A stretch of DNA of 64,000 nucleotides from the NCBI GenBank assembly GCA_011032825.1, contig JAADJZ010000003.1:558001-622000 (forward strand), read 5' to 3'. This document shows, one piece after another, positions 1 through 10,258 of this stretch. The position numbers and the translations under genes are program-made. The notes under the pieces were generated by a model, which ran no database searches, was not told the DNA's origin, and saw only the letters and a program-made list of their open reading frames with translations. Position 1 is the stretch's first letter; the number at the start of each line of letters is the position of its first letter. Source of the DNA: Massariosphaeria phaeospora. Taxonomy: Eukaryota; Ascomycota; Dothideomycetes; Pleosporales.

Positions 1-664
1 TCATGTCAACTTTCCACTTGCGCTGCTGAGCCTCTGATTGAGGTGTTTTCCAGGAATTCCATGTTCGCCGACGGCCTTCAACGGGCGAGTATCGGGTTGC
101 TAGACCAGGTGTGGTAATTAAAGAGCGGCGCCTAATCATAGAGGTTGGTCTGTTGACAGTGGTAATTTCGTGGTCGATACGATCATCGTCGATTTGCGGC
201 TGTAGAGCTTGGTGGAGAGCCTCAAGATCGTCTGGAGACGCATTCTTCTTGACCTCCTGCAATATCTTGATAGCGGCATCTAGGTCCACTGGTCGATTAT
301 TGGCCACAAGGGAAAGCGTCGAACCCTGGAGACTGGCAAGCTGCGAACTGGAGGTTTTGGCGCTACCAAAACACGACAGAGAGTTTGATCGGGACAGAAC
401 CGATAGTCTCCTCTGCACCTGCGTAGCAATCTCTCCTAGTTTATCATCCCCATCGGACGAACCCTCCGCTCCAAAGTCTGGCTCCATGGGCGACGTCAAT
501 TGTGTCCGGAGCACATGTCGATCCCTTGCGCTGAGATTGGCATATTGCGGCGATGAGGGGGCCTTGTCTTCGTCCGTTTGCGCTAGGTAGGGCGAATTAG
601 AATTAGAGTTTGTCTTCGGCTTCGAGAGCCTATTATGAGAGCCGGCGCTTTGTGTGTTGCCCAT
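1..664 (-). CDS. Partial protein with N-myristoylation motif, function unknown
   Basis: An open frame runs from an ATG at 664 to the window edge without a stop, so the 3' end lies outside; 221 codons are visible. The protein begins MGNTQS, which fits the N-myristoylation consensus (Gly2, Ser6), so a membrane-tethered protein is likely. The rest is polar and Ser-rich, with an acidic patch (EGSSDGDDK, about residues 70-78) and a helical stretch (LDAAIKILQEVKK, about 125-137). Near residue 185 it has RRRSLITTPGLATR, a basic/phospho-site-like motif. I do not recognise the family. No intron is needed. The antisense frame at 111-590 is a shadow. Confidence 0.7.
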   Translation of the reverse strand, partial: MGNTQSAGSHNRLSKPKTNSNSNSPYLAQTDEDKAPSSPQYANLSARDRHVLRTQLTSPMEPDFGAEGSSDGDDKLGEIATQVQRRLSVLSRSNSLSCFGSAKTSSSQLASLQGSTLSLVANNRPVDLDAAIKILQEVKKNASPDDLEALHQALQPQIDDDRIDHEITTVNRPTSMIRRRSLITTPGLATRYSPVEGRRRTWNSWKTPQSEAQQRKWKVDM

Positions 665-2668
665 CTTCTCGAACTCGCGAAACGTTCAAGGAGCAACGAA
701 GCTCGATGTTATTTTAGTAGGGAGGCATTTGCGGGGAGGCTGGTGGACCTAGAGATTGTGTGAGATAAGACCCAAGAGACAGATGTTGGCAAAGAGGATG
801 CTCACCCTGTATGCTGCCTTAGGAAGCTGGGGTAACTGAGGTGGGGGCTGGGATGCGAAGTCCGCTGTGGAGTTGAAAAGATAAAGCTCATGGGACACTT
901 AAAAGACAAAGGAATTGCTGCATTCCTTGCTTCCAAGGTGGCCAACTGGTTAAAACGTCGGATCGCACGGTGGGGGCGTGGCCGTTAGGATTACGAGGCA
1001 TGTATCTGGGACGGCGGAGCGCCAAATGTAAACAACAAACTTGGAAGAACTCCAGACGTGAAACCTGCATTATTCGAGGCACGGACATCGCATCGAGGAT
1101 CGCGACCGGTTCGCCAATCATAATATCAGCCGGCCGGCACTTGACGCCAGTTAAAGCGCGGTTGAGGGGTTCGTGGCGCGCCGGTGTGCTGAACCTGGGG
1201 GGGATCTGAGTGCATCCGGAAGTGCTACGGTTGATCTCAAGGCGTGCGCCTCCTCGAGTCGTCCTGAGATCGTGCCGGCGCTGCCGCTGCCGGCTTCATC
1301 TCGCGCCACAGAGACGGATCCATATCCAGTCTTGCCTTCTTCAAATCCTCCATGTTGTCCCACTGAATATGTAGGCCGGCCCTCAGCTCTTTCTATAGAG
1401 CGCTGTCGATGCCGGGGCTGCGGCAGCTGGCCTCGCCGACCCCCCCGCCTCCCCCATCCTGTGCCTCGTGTCGCCGTGTATGCAACCTGCAGCTGCCATC
1501 ACCGTGTCGCAGAACCAGTTCTACCGAGTTTCCAAAGGGTGCCTTGGACCGTTCACTATGGGCGTCGTAGGAGATGGCGAGATGCGGGTCTGGGGTAGGA
1601 GTTAGATTGTGGCAGACGCGCAGTCCGTTTTTCCCAAATGTCATCTGTCCGTCGCTTCGTAATACATATGTAGCGGTAATTAGGCTATCATCCCAACCAC
1701 CGACATGTCAGTACCCGCCATGGGAAAGTCGACCACGCGATTCGATGTCAACCCCAACGTGCTCGAGGGTTGCTTTATCTCCTTCCGAAACGGCTCTGTG
1801 GGAGCAAACGCCAGTTGCAGTAAATAGAGCGGGTCTCTCGTGCAGCTGCTTCGCAGATTGGCAGTGCCCTGAGCTCATCTAGGGTAATTATGGTCAACAC
1901 TAGCTGGTAAATTCGGAGGCAATCTGAGACGCTGGTGGGCTCGAGAATCCGAGATCGAGATGTACCGCCGACAGCGTGATCCTGCTTCTTGGATTTGTGA
2001 CGAAGTCCCCTCGAGGCTAGATACAAAGGTACATCAACAGCTCGCTGCGGATCGATGCCACCTAGCACAGGATCAGCCGCCACATCGTACAGCAGCATGC
2101 TCGCACTGCTTGCGCAACCGTAGGCGCTGTTGAGGCTCATTCTTCAAAGGGTTACGCAGCCAACACCCATGAAATGCGAAGTTGGCCGTAGATCTCAGCG
2201 ACAATGAATTAATCAGCTGCTAGATACTTTTACTAGCGTACGTACTACCGCCCGAGTGCAGTGCCATGCGCCGAAGTGATGTGCCGTGACCCGTCATGCT
2301 TCGCGTCGACCCGCTGAGCCATCGTCCGTGGCGGAAGGCCCGGCCTTGGCATGAAATAATCCTAGTGACATCATGAGAATTTGTGTTGGTGTCTTCGATT
2401 TTATTAGGCGCGCTGGCCGTCCTTTTCGTCACTTTCTGGATTCTCTCCATTCCTTGGACTTGACTGCAGCCAGCCGTTGCGTCCCTGTTATCTTTCCGGT
2501 CGCGCGTGTTTGTCTCCTGGGCGCGCCCCTTCCCCCTTCCAAAGCCAGCACAACAGGGACCGTAATTGTTGTCAACACCTCTCATCGTGCCGTACGCTTT
2601 CTGCGGATCGCCTCGATACCTTGCGGCCGTGTGTCCTTCGTCCAGCGCCAGCCAGGCAGTCGGCCAAC
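665..2668. other. Intergenic, no supported gene
   Basis: About 2 kb lies between two divergent genes. Short frames on both strands, including one of 121 codons on the minus strand at 1775-2140, show no recognisable domain and no splice-consistent continuation. It presumably holds both promoters. I see nothing firm. Confidence 0.5.
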
Positions 2669-3659
2669 ATGTGGTTTCTCTCCTACTGGACCATTCCCCT
2701 TTTCTCAGCATTGGTATGGCTGGCCATGTTGATTGCCATGCTCACAACATGGACATCCCAAGGACGCCCTCACTATTCGTCCATGGACCCGAGCCAGCGC
2801 ATAGCGTACATATCGGGTGAGTTGAGCGCAAAGCACACGCGACGCGGGTATTGCCAATAGCAGGAAATCTAATGGTGCTGCAGATGTCGGTGCGCAGGGC
2901 CTAAAGCCACTGTTCATAGCCATGTCCACGGTTACCGTCGTCAGTTTCGACATCGCCTTCCTTCTCGAGCGCTGGCTGCGGCACACCGGTAAACTCGCGC
3001 CCAATACATCCATCTGGCAAAAAATATACAGTGGTCTCAGTATCGTCTTCGCCATTGCCGGCGCTGCGGGCCTGATCCTCCTATCCATATTCGACGCCTT
3101 GCGCCACAACCGCCTGCATAACATATTCCTGGCCGTTTTCATCGGAGGCTACGTGCTCAGCGCCGTGTTCATCTGCTGGGAGTATCAACGGCTCGGAATC
3201 CACTTCCGCGAGCACTCGGTCCTCCGATATTCTTTCTGGATCAAGCTCTCCTTCATCCTCATCGAGGTCGCGCTAGCAATTGCGTTCGGGGTAACCCAGC
3301 GACAAAAGCTGTACAACGCTGCCGCCGTTTTGGAATGGACCGTTGCATTCATATACTTCTTCTACGTTCTGAGCTTCTTCATTGACTTCATGCCTGCCGT
3401 GCGGTCGAAGGGTCGGCAAAGCCGTACAACGGAGATGGACATGGCGACAGCCGAGACTGGCATGGGCGACGGGGCGGCAGACGATCAGAGGTATTTCAGA
3501 GGCGCTGCCACTAATGGTACTACCAACGATGCCTCTACCAACGGCTATGACAATGGCTACACGAATGGGATCGAGATGCACCCTGGATACCCGAATGGAA
3601 ACGGCGCTGGCTATGTTAAGCCTGTGGAACCAGCTCCTCTTCCATCCAGGAATTTCTAA
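2669..3659 (+). CDS. SFK1: Sfk1/FRAG1/DRAM family membrane protein
   Basis: Joined exons 2669-2816 and 2884-3659 encode 307 aa. The 67-bp intron has donor GTGAGT and acceptor TGCAG, and the phase closes exactly. The start MWFLSYW opens directly into the first membrane segment (residues 4-27); five further hydrophobic segments follow, matching the six-TM Frag1/DRAM/Sfk1 fold. The C-terminal tail (after about residue 225) is hydrophilic and Asn/Gly-rich with runs of NGYDNGYTNG type, probably cytosolic and disordered. In yeast, Sfk1 sits in the plasma membrane and supports PI 4-kinase Stt4 and lipid asymmetry; the same role here is inferred. It lies about 490 bp upstream of DPH6 on the same strand. 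Confidence 0.85.
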
Positions 3660-4149
3660 GCTTTTACAACTCCTTTGCATAAAAACACGCTTTTGGAGTC
3701 ATGGGCGTCTACTTTTTGAATACGCGGGCTGGCGCTTAAGATGTGCGTATCAGATTCTTGAGGCTGCTTCATTCTTCCACAATGGCCTAGCATCGATAGC
3801 TGTTAGGTCACCTAATCCTTACTACCGTTCTTTGATTTCTTTTGTCATTTGTCTGCGTGCTATACATATTTCTGCATCATACAGGAGCGTCCGGAGTTAT
3901 TAGATAAGGTCGGCCAGGGGATGATATAATTGTCACGTCTACGTACCTGTAAAATTAGTCTTGTCATATAATCATGCCGAATCACGGAATCCACGCCGCT
4001 CTTCGAGCAAACGGCAGCTTGACCTGCGCACAAAAGCGGTTAGCGCATTCGTCCGCTTTAGCGAAATCAACCAAACAGTGACGAGCTTCAACTCTACCAC
4101 ACCACGGCAACGTCAGAACTTCGACCTCAGATATTTCAGACCAGCAACT
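3660..4149. other. SFK1 3' region and DPH6 leader
   Basis: This 490-bp stretch separates two co-directional genes. The DPH6 frame stays open upstream to 3961 but has no ATG there, so the added codons are not counted as protein. No other gene is seen. Confidence 0.5.
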
Positions 4150-6378
4150 ATGGCGGCCTCTCCCGTGCTCCACGTCATCGCGCTCGTCTCAGGAGGCAAA
4201 GACTCGCTGTACAGTATGCTGCACTGTCTCGCCAATGGCCACCAGATAGTCGCGCTAGCCAATCTGCACCCTCTGCTCTCCGGGACCGATGCCAACGGCG
4301 ACGAGGACGCAAACAGCTACATGTACCAAACGGTCGGCCACAGCGTCATCCCCCTCTACGAAGAGGCGCTCGGCATCCCACTATACCGTCAGGAGATCCT
4401 CGGCTCGGCCGTGAACTCGCAGCGAGAGTATCTCGCCCCGACTGACCAACAAGATGGCGACGAAACTGAAGATTTGTTTGCCCTCCTCCACCGCATCAAG
4501 GAGAAGCACCCCGACGCCAATGCCGTCTCCACGGGCGCGATCCTGAGTACGTATCAGCGCACGCGCGTCGAGTCTGTGGCGTCGCGTCTCGGGCTCACCC
4601 CGCTGTCGTTCCTGTGGCAATACCCTTCACTGCCGCCGTACAAACAGTCCGCGCTACTGGACCACATGGCGCAGGTCGGACAAGAGTCCCGCTTGGTCAA
4701 AGTTGCTTCGGGCGGCCTGGACGCGTCGTTTCTGTGGGAAAACCTCGCCGACTCCAAGTTCGTCGCGCGGCTCTCCAAGGCTATGGGCCGCTTCGCTGAC
4801 ACTTCGTCGGGCTCGCTGCTCGGAGAAGGCGGCGAGTACGAGACGCTGGCGCTCGACGGGCCGAGTGCGCTCTGGGGGAAGAGGATCGAGGTCAATCTGG
4901 GCGACATCGTGACGCAAGAGGGCGGCACTGCCGTCATGAAGATCAGCAAGGCAAAGCTCGTGTCGAAGACGCAGGCGTGGCCAGACCTGCACATCCCGCT
5001 GCCGTTCGACGACGAATTCGCCGCCGTCTTCAGGTCGCTGGACAAGTTCCCTTACTGCATCGACGAGGCACCCGTGGACTTTGAGCGCACGACGCCCTGC
5101 GTCAAGGACGCCAATATCCGCGAAACGGCCTCGACATGGACGTACGCCAACGCCGTCTCCTCCAACAACACGTACACCAACGCTGGAAGCGCATCTCTAC
5201 AGCTAAAAGAAGCGCTGGAGCGCATTGAAGCCAGCTTGAACAACACGGGCTCGCTCACTAAGGCTCACATCTCCCACTGCACCATGATCCTGCGCGACAT
5301 GGACAGCTTCGCGGCCGCCAACACCGTCTACCAGTCCTTCTTCAAAGACATGCTCAACCCGCCCTCGCGCGTCACTCTCGCTATCGGCAGCTCCATGCCG
5401 CCCAACCTCGAAGTCATGCTCACCGCCACTATCGACAAGACCCCCTCGCGGGAAGCCCTACACGTACAATCCATATCCTACTGGGCGCCCGCCAACATCG
5501 GGCCTTACAGCCAAGCCATATCGACACAACTGCTGGCTCCCGCTCCAGCCACCAAGGAAGAAGAAGAAGAAGAAGAAGAAGAAGTAGCGTCTGCCAGCGA
5601 ACCCCCCCGCCTCATCCATCTCGCCGGCCAAATTCCGCTATTCCCCTGCTCCATGCTCATGCCGCCCAAAATGCCGTTCCCCAACCAGACAGCACTGGCA
5701 CTGCAGCACGTCTGGCGCGTTGCGCGCGCCACGCGCGTGCGCTGGTTTGCTGTAGGCGTGGCGTTCATAGCGGACTGCGAGCCAGACGAAGCGTCGTACC
5801 GCGTGCAGATCGCGCAAGAGGCGTGGCGCGGAATTCACGATTCGCGCCTGGCTGGCACGAACGCCGCTGACGGCGAGGACAACGAAGCCGATCCGTGGGA
5901 CGCCCTCAATCTGGCTTCGCCCGTGAGCGACACCACGTTCCGCGCGCCGCTGCCTGACCGCGCTGTCCTCGCTGCAGCATCTGCATCGGCCACACAGCTG
6001 CACCCGCCCTGCTTCGTCGCGCAGGTATCTTCCCTCCCGCGTCGCGCGGCTATCGAGTGGGCCTGCACTGGTCTGTCCAGCGGCGCAGACGCCAGCATCG
6101 CGTATGTGCCTGGTACTGCGCTGCCAACGACCAGCACAAGCGTGGCGGGCACAGAGGCGCGGTTTGTGACGCTGGAGTTTAAGGATGAGGAGGAGGATAG
6201 GAAGATGTGGGCGAGGGTGGTGGCTGGTCTGCAGTACGGCACTCTGTACACGGCGCCGAATTTCCCGCTCAAAGAGGTCAGGGAGGTGTTGGGCATGCAG
6301 TGGGTGCCGTGTAAGGCTGTTTGGGGACGAGATGGTAGGCCGGTGAGGGCGGTGGCGGTGGTGAGGAGGGTGGGATAG
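4150..6378 (+). CDS. DPH6: Diphthine--ammonia ligase
   Basis: This 742-aa intronless protein carries out the last step of diphthamide synthesis on elongation factor 2: ATP-dependent amidation of diphthine. The PP-loop SGGKDS is at residues 14-19 and the family motif GEGGEYET near 222-229, together forming the adenylation domain. Two RidA/YjgF-like segments follow (SYWAPANIGPYSQA near 442 and LIHLAGQIPLFP near 488), as in yeast YLR143W. A run of nine or more Glu (about 470-480) sits in the linker between them. I chose ATG 4150 because it is the first ATG and leads straight into the PP-loop strand. The stop lies only 279 bp from the stop of DPH4 on the opposite strand. Confidence 0.93.
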   Translation: MAASPVLHVIALVSGGKDSLYSMLHCLANGHQIVALANLHPLLSGTDANGDEDANSYMYQTVGHSVIPLYEEALGIPLYRQEILGSAVNSQREYLAPTDQQDGDETEDLFALLHRIKEKHPDANAVSTGAILSTYQRTRVESVASRLGLTPLSFLWQYPSLPPYKQSALLDHMAQVGQESRLVKVASGGLDASFLWENLADSKFVARLSKAMGRFADTSSGSLLGEGGEYETLALDGPSALWGKRIEVNLGDIVTQEGGTAVMKISKAKLVSKTQAWPDLHIPLPFDDEFAAVFRSLDKFPYCIDEAPVDFERTTPCVKDANIRETASTWTYANAVSSNNTYTNAGSASLQLKEALERIEASLNNTGSLTKAHISHCTMILRDMDSFAAANTVYQSFFKDMLNPPSRVTLAIGSSMPPNLEVMLTATIDKTPSREALHVQSISYWAPANIGPYSQAISTQLLAPAPATKEEEEEEEEEVASASEPPRLIHLAGQIPLFPCSMLMPPKMPFPNQTALALQHVWRVARATRVRWFAVGVAFIADCEPDEASYRVQIAQEAWRGIHDSRLAGTNAADGEDNEADPWDALNLASPVSDTTFRAPLPDRAVLAAASASATQLHPPCFVAQVSSLPRRAAIEWACTGLSSGADASIAYVPGTALPTTSTSVAGTEARFVTLEFKDEEEDRKMWARVVAGLQYGTLYTAPNFPLKEVREVLGMQWVPCKAVWGRDGRPVRAVAVVRRVG

Positions 6379-6657
6379 GGGATAGGGGGTGAAGGGGTGT
6401 TGGTTTGGGGGGGGGGGGGGGGGGTGGTTGGACAGGGGGACAGTGAGTGGCAGAGCATGGCTGCCGTTCTACGTGGATATGGGTGCGTGTACGTGTAGCT
6501 GTAGAAGTATACAAAACCCCTCAGCGCCATGCAGCCATGCATCTCACGAGTCTTCGTGCACCACACTCCTACTCCTCCACAATACCATCAACGCCATTCA
6601 CACTACTCATCCAACTCCTCTGCAAGGCCTTGTAACCGTCAAAGAAACATTTCCTAT
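6379..6657. repeat. Short convergent spacer with an 18-G tract
   Basis: The spacer between the DPH6 and DPH4 stop codons contains an uninterrupted run of 18 G at 6407-6424. Such tracts can form G-quadruplexes and are prone to length change and sequencing error. No gene fits here. Confidence 0.7.
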
Positions 6658-7323
6658 TCAACCCTCTCCCTCCTCGTCTTCGACAGCAAACCCCACCCTC
6701 ACCCACAAACTGCACCCCTCGCACCCAACCAGCACTTCGCCTTCGCCTTCCCGCTCCGCATACTCGAGATCACGCTCTGAGATGCGGAAGCCGTGCGGGG
6801 CGCCGCAGCGGCAGGGACGGGTCCATTGCTCGCCGCCCGAAGGGGGAGACGTAGGTGGATATGTGGATGGGGATGGGGATGTAGACGGGTATACAGTGAA
6901 ATCGGAGAGATCGAAGGACTCGAGGCCGGGGGTGGTAGTAGTGGCGTTGGAAGGCATGGGAGTGGTGAAGGAGGTGCTGGTAGAAGTGGAGGCGAGCCAC
7001 CCATCAAACGCCGCTTTCTCCTCCGCGTGGCTGAGGATTGCGTATGCGGTGCGGATGGCGTCGATTGTTGGTGTGGCTTCTACGTGTCCGTGGCCCTTCG
7101 TCGCTGTAACGCTGGTATCTCCAATCCCGTTTCCAATTCTGTTTCCAGCAGCGGCTGCTGTTCGTGGGGTCTTGTCTGGATGCGCGGCTAGTAGCGCTTT
7201 GCGGTATGCGGCTTTGAGGGCTTGGGAAGAGGGCGAGGGGGATGTGGGTGTGGAATGTAAGGTTGGAGAGGCGAGGCCGAGGATGTGGTAGTAGTTGTGG
7301 GGGTAATGTAGAGGGGGGGCCAT
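6658..7323 (-). CDS. DPH4: Diphthamide biosynthesis protein 4 (J-domain, CSL zinc finger)
   Basis: A single 221-aa exon. The N-terminal J-domain has NYYHILGL at residues 10-17 and the diagnostic HPD at 48-50. A long low-complexity insert (Ala/Gly/Thr/Ser) splits the J-domain before its last helix. The C-terminal DPH-type (CSL) zinc finger has Cys171, Cys173, Cys201 and Cys204, with CEGCSLWVRV around the last pair. Dph4/Dpp4 assists the iron-sulphur enzymes Dph1-Dph2 in the first step of diphthamide synthesis on EF2. It is convergent with DPH6, the enzyme of the last step. DNA here is purine/pyrimidine skewed, giving many long shadow frames on the other strand. Confidence 0.92.
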   Translation of the reverse strand: MAPPLHYPHNYYHILGLASPTLHSTPTSPSPSSQALKAAYRKALLAAHPDKTPRTAAAAGNRIGNGIGDTSVTATKGHGHVEATPTIDAIRTAYAILSHAEEKAAFDGWLASTSTSTSFTTPMPSNATTTTPGLESFDLSDFTVYPSTSPSPSTYPPTSPPSGGEQWTRPCRCGAPHGFRISERDLEYAEREGEGEVLVGCEGCSLWVRVGFAVEDEEGEG

Positions 7324-8890
7324 GATTGTGTGGTGGGGAGACGAGCTGAGCTGGTGGGTTTGTGGGTGGGTGGTTAGGTGGTTAGGTAAGAGGGCAGGGT
7401 AGTCGAGCTGCGAGGTATGTATGTGTAGGACTAGGGGGTAGGACAGGTAGGGCTGGAGGTTCGCGGGGTCGCAGTAGGTGGGTGGGTTTGTAGCTGAAGT
7501 TCAGTGTGTATCGTAACTCCAGCTCACTTCAGGTCGAATCTCTAGTTGCCGGTTCGCAGGTTCGTAGGTCCGCAGGTTCGTATTTCCCGCTCACTCGTTG
7601 TATCTCCCGCTCACTCGTTGTATCTCCGCCGCTCGCTGTATCTTCGTATCTCTCTGATCTTGACCTAAGATTTGGCGCGACCCGTAGCCGTGGGGACAAC
7701 ACCACACCAGGCGCTCGCGCTCTCGTCTTCCTCTCTTTCTCTCCCTCTCTCCTCCAATGCCTCGATCAGATCAAATCAGACCAAACCAAATCGAACGCCA
7801 CACACCCTACTCAACAGCCTCTTTATGTATCCATCCGTCTATCCATGCACGCAGCCCGAAGGAAGTCTAAAGGCACGATTATCCGACCACTTTCCACCGC
7901 GTATCTTCCACCGACTTCCTTTCGCGATCGTAAGGCTACGTAGCAAGTATCGTTGCTCGATTCGATCCGACTCGATTCGATCGCCGAGACAGACAGAAGA
8001 GTCCTACAAGTAATTAGTAAAACGTCAATCCCATGGGAGCCAGCTTCTTACGCGCCAGCGAGCGAGAAAACCCCCCTCTCTTCCCCTATTATATCTGCTG
8101 GCGTGTCTGCGTGCGTGCGTTGGTATGCGATGTGTAGTCAGTCGAAGCGGGGTTCACGACGCAACATTTTCTCGCCGCGTCGTGGCAAGGCGGGGCACTA
8201 CGGAAGGGCACATTTTACAAAACCATCACCAGAATCAAGACAAACCCCATTCCTGCAGGTAGAATGTAGAATAATCAATCCCTTCACAAATCATATGCAT
8301 GCATGCAAATCACACAGCACAATTTTGAAATGAAGACTTTCTTTGGCCCATCTATCCTAAGAGTGCAGACGCATGAATTTCCTTGCCATCAAGTCCCCGG
8401 GAGCTCAGAGCCCACTCCACATGAAATACTCAAATGATGCACACTGCCTCGTATAAGAAGATTAGCCCCAAAGAAAGCCCGCACATTCGTCCGTCCGCCA
8501 ACAAAGGGGTAGGGAGTTCGTGGATTTGGTGCACAAGGAAAACATGAGGGAAACCGGGCATCGCAATATAAAACCACCCCAAAGCCTTTCCGCTCCAGCT
8601 AGCACACTGCCAGCCTCCCGAGAGAGACTCCAGATGTGCCGGCCATGAGCCAAACACAAAACCCTAGTAGAGAGTCCATGTCGACCGAGGATGGTGCCAG
8701 TCGTGAGAAACTGATAAAAAGACATGAGTCGTGGGGAATTCCGGATCCGAGCCGCTCGCTGCTAAAGCCAATTTTCGAAATCACAGACACACACAACTCC
8801 GTAAGACGCTCGCTGCCAGTCCACTCGCCTGTGCGTCTATCCGGGGATAAGCCATCATGGTCGAGGAAATAGGGGCGGAGATTGACACGT
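7324..8890. other. Intergenic, DPH4 promoter and 14-3-3 3' region
   Basis: The stretch is pyrimidine-rich on the plus strand. It contains a 20-bp tandem repeat (unit near TATCTCCCGCTCACTCGTTG) in about two and a half copies at roughly 7580-7645, preceded by shorter GGTTCGTAGG-like repeats. Frames here have no recognisable protein. Bases just below 8890 are probably the 14-3-3 3' UTR. Confidence 0.5.
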
Positions 8891-10258
8891 CTAGGCAGCT
8901 GTCGGTGCTGGCTGTTGCTCCTCGGTGGTGGTCGCCGCCTCGGCGGGCTTCTCGGCCTCGGCTGGCTTCTCCTCCTTGGGGGCGCCCTCGGCTGCTGGCT
9001 CGGCCTCGCCGCCATCGGCAGACGTCCAGAGGGTGAGGTTATCGCGGAGCAACTGCATGATGAGGGTGCTGTCCCGGTACGATTCCTCAGACAGAGAGTC
9101 AAGCTCGGCGATGGCGTCGTCGAAGGCCTGCTTGGCGAGGTGGCACGCACGGTCCGGTGAGTTGAGGATCTCGTAGTAGAAGACGGAGAAGTTCAGGGCA
9201 AGACCAAGGCGGATGGGGTGAGTCGGGGTGAGCTCGGTCTGGGCAACATCCGTGGCCGTCTATGTGGTGGGGTTAGTCAACTGTCTATGGCGACGGACGG
9301 CAAGCGATTGCGTCATACCTTGTACGCCTCGTGAGCAGCAGTCGCGGCAACCTTGCGCTTCTCGCCGGACGCGAACTCGGCCAGGTAACGGTGGTAGTCA
9401 CCCTTCCTGTTGAGCAGCCAGGTTAGTTTCATCGAAGGCAGACGCAGGGGCGGGCACGCACATCTTATGGTAGAAGACCTTGGACTCGCCCGACTCGGCC
9501 TTGGGGATGAGAGAGTCATCGAGCACGTTGAGGACATCCTGGCAGACCTGCTCGAGCTCGGTCTCGATCTTCTGGCGGTAGTCGCGGATGGTGCCCACGT
9601 GCTTCTCGGTGCCCTTGGACTCCTCCTTCTGCTCGATGGACGAGATGATGCGCCACGATGCGCGTCGCGTGCCGACGACGTTCTTGTAGGCCACCGACAG
9701 CAGGTTGCGCTCGTCGACGGTCAATTCACCGCCGAGCTAGACAGGCGTTAGTACACGGGCAATCATCGTCGTCGTCGTCCGGCCCGCGCTGGGCACGAGC
9801 GGGACGCATCGACGCAGAGTGGACATACCTTGGCGACTTCCTAGACGACCGTCAGCTCGTGAGTCTACAAAACAAAGCGCGCAGCACTCGGAATAACTGA
9901 CCTTCATGAACGTGACCATTTCTGCCGGACCACACTGTTAGCATGCGCGCGGGAGGGGGGAGGACAGGCGCAGGTCGCAGCGACTCACCATCGTAGCGCT
10001 CAGCCTGCTCGCAGAGGCGGGCGAGGAAAGTCTTGCTGCGTGCGGGTCAATGGGGCTGCTCGCGGGCAGACAATCTGGGGAGCGTCGGCGTACCTCTCGC
10101 GCTGTAGGAGGGGAGCAGGGTTAGCCATTGTCTGTGTAGTCTGTGGTGCTTCAGGGCGCCGTGCAGGCGGCGGCCAGAGGGGCAGGCCACACGGGCGACA
10201 AAGCGGAGGGAGGGGGAGTCGCGGCGCCGATAAAGGGAGCACGTACCTCGTTCGCCAT
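8891..10258 (-). CDS. BMH1: 14-3-3 protein
   Basis: Eight exons (10247-10258, 10094-10101, 9989-10035, 9902-9921, 9829-9840, 9462-9736, 9319-9406, 8891-9259) total 831 nt and give 276 aa with perfect phase. The product reads [17 protein letters not shown], then the family signatures [20 protein letters not shown] and [16 protein letters not shown]. 14-3-3 dimers bind phospho-Ser/Thr partners and regulate signalling, morphogenesis and secondary metabolism. The acidic, Ala/Glu-rich tail after the last helix is variable in fungi. Four exons are only 8-20 nt long, so gene finders can easily miss the start. The donor after exon 4 is GTCAGT, weaker than the others. BMH1 is used as the family symbol; the exact paralogue is uncertain. 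Confidence 0.95.

Noticed and set aside
888..2140. Several short frames in the first intergenic region
   Set aside because: They overlap on both strands and show no domain, start context or splice pattern.
3961..4149. N-terminal extension of DPH6 from 3961
   Set aside because: That position is TTG, not ATG, and the extra codons are not part of the family; ATG 4150 leads directly into the PP-loop domain.
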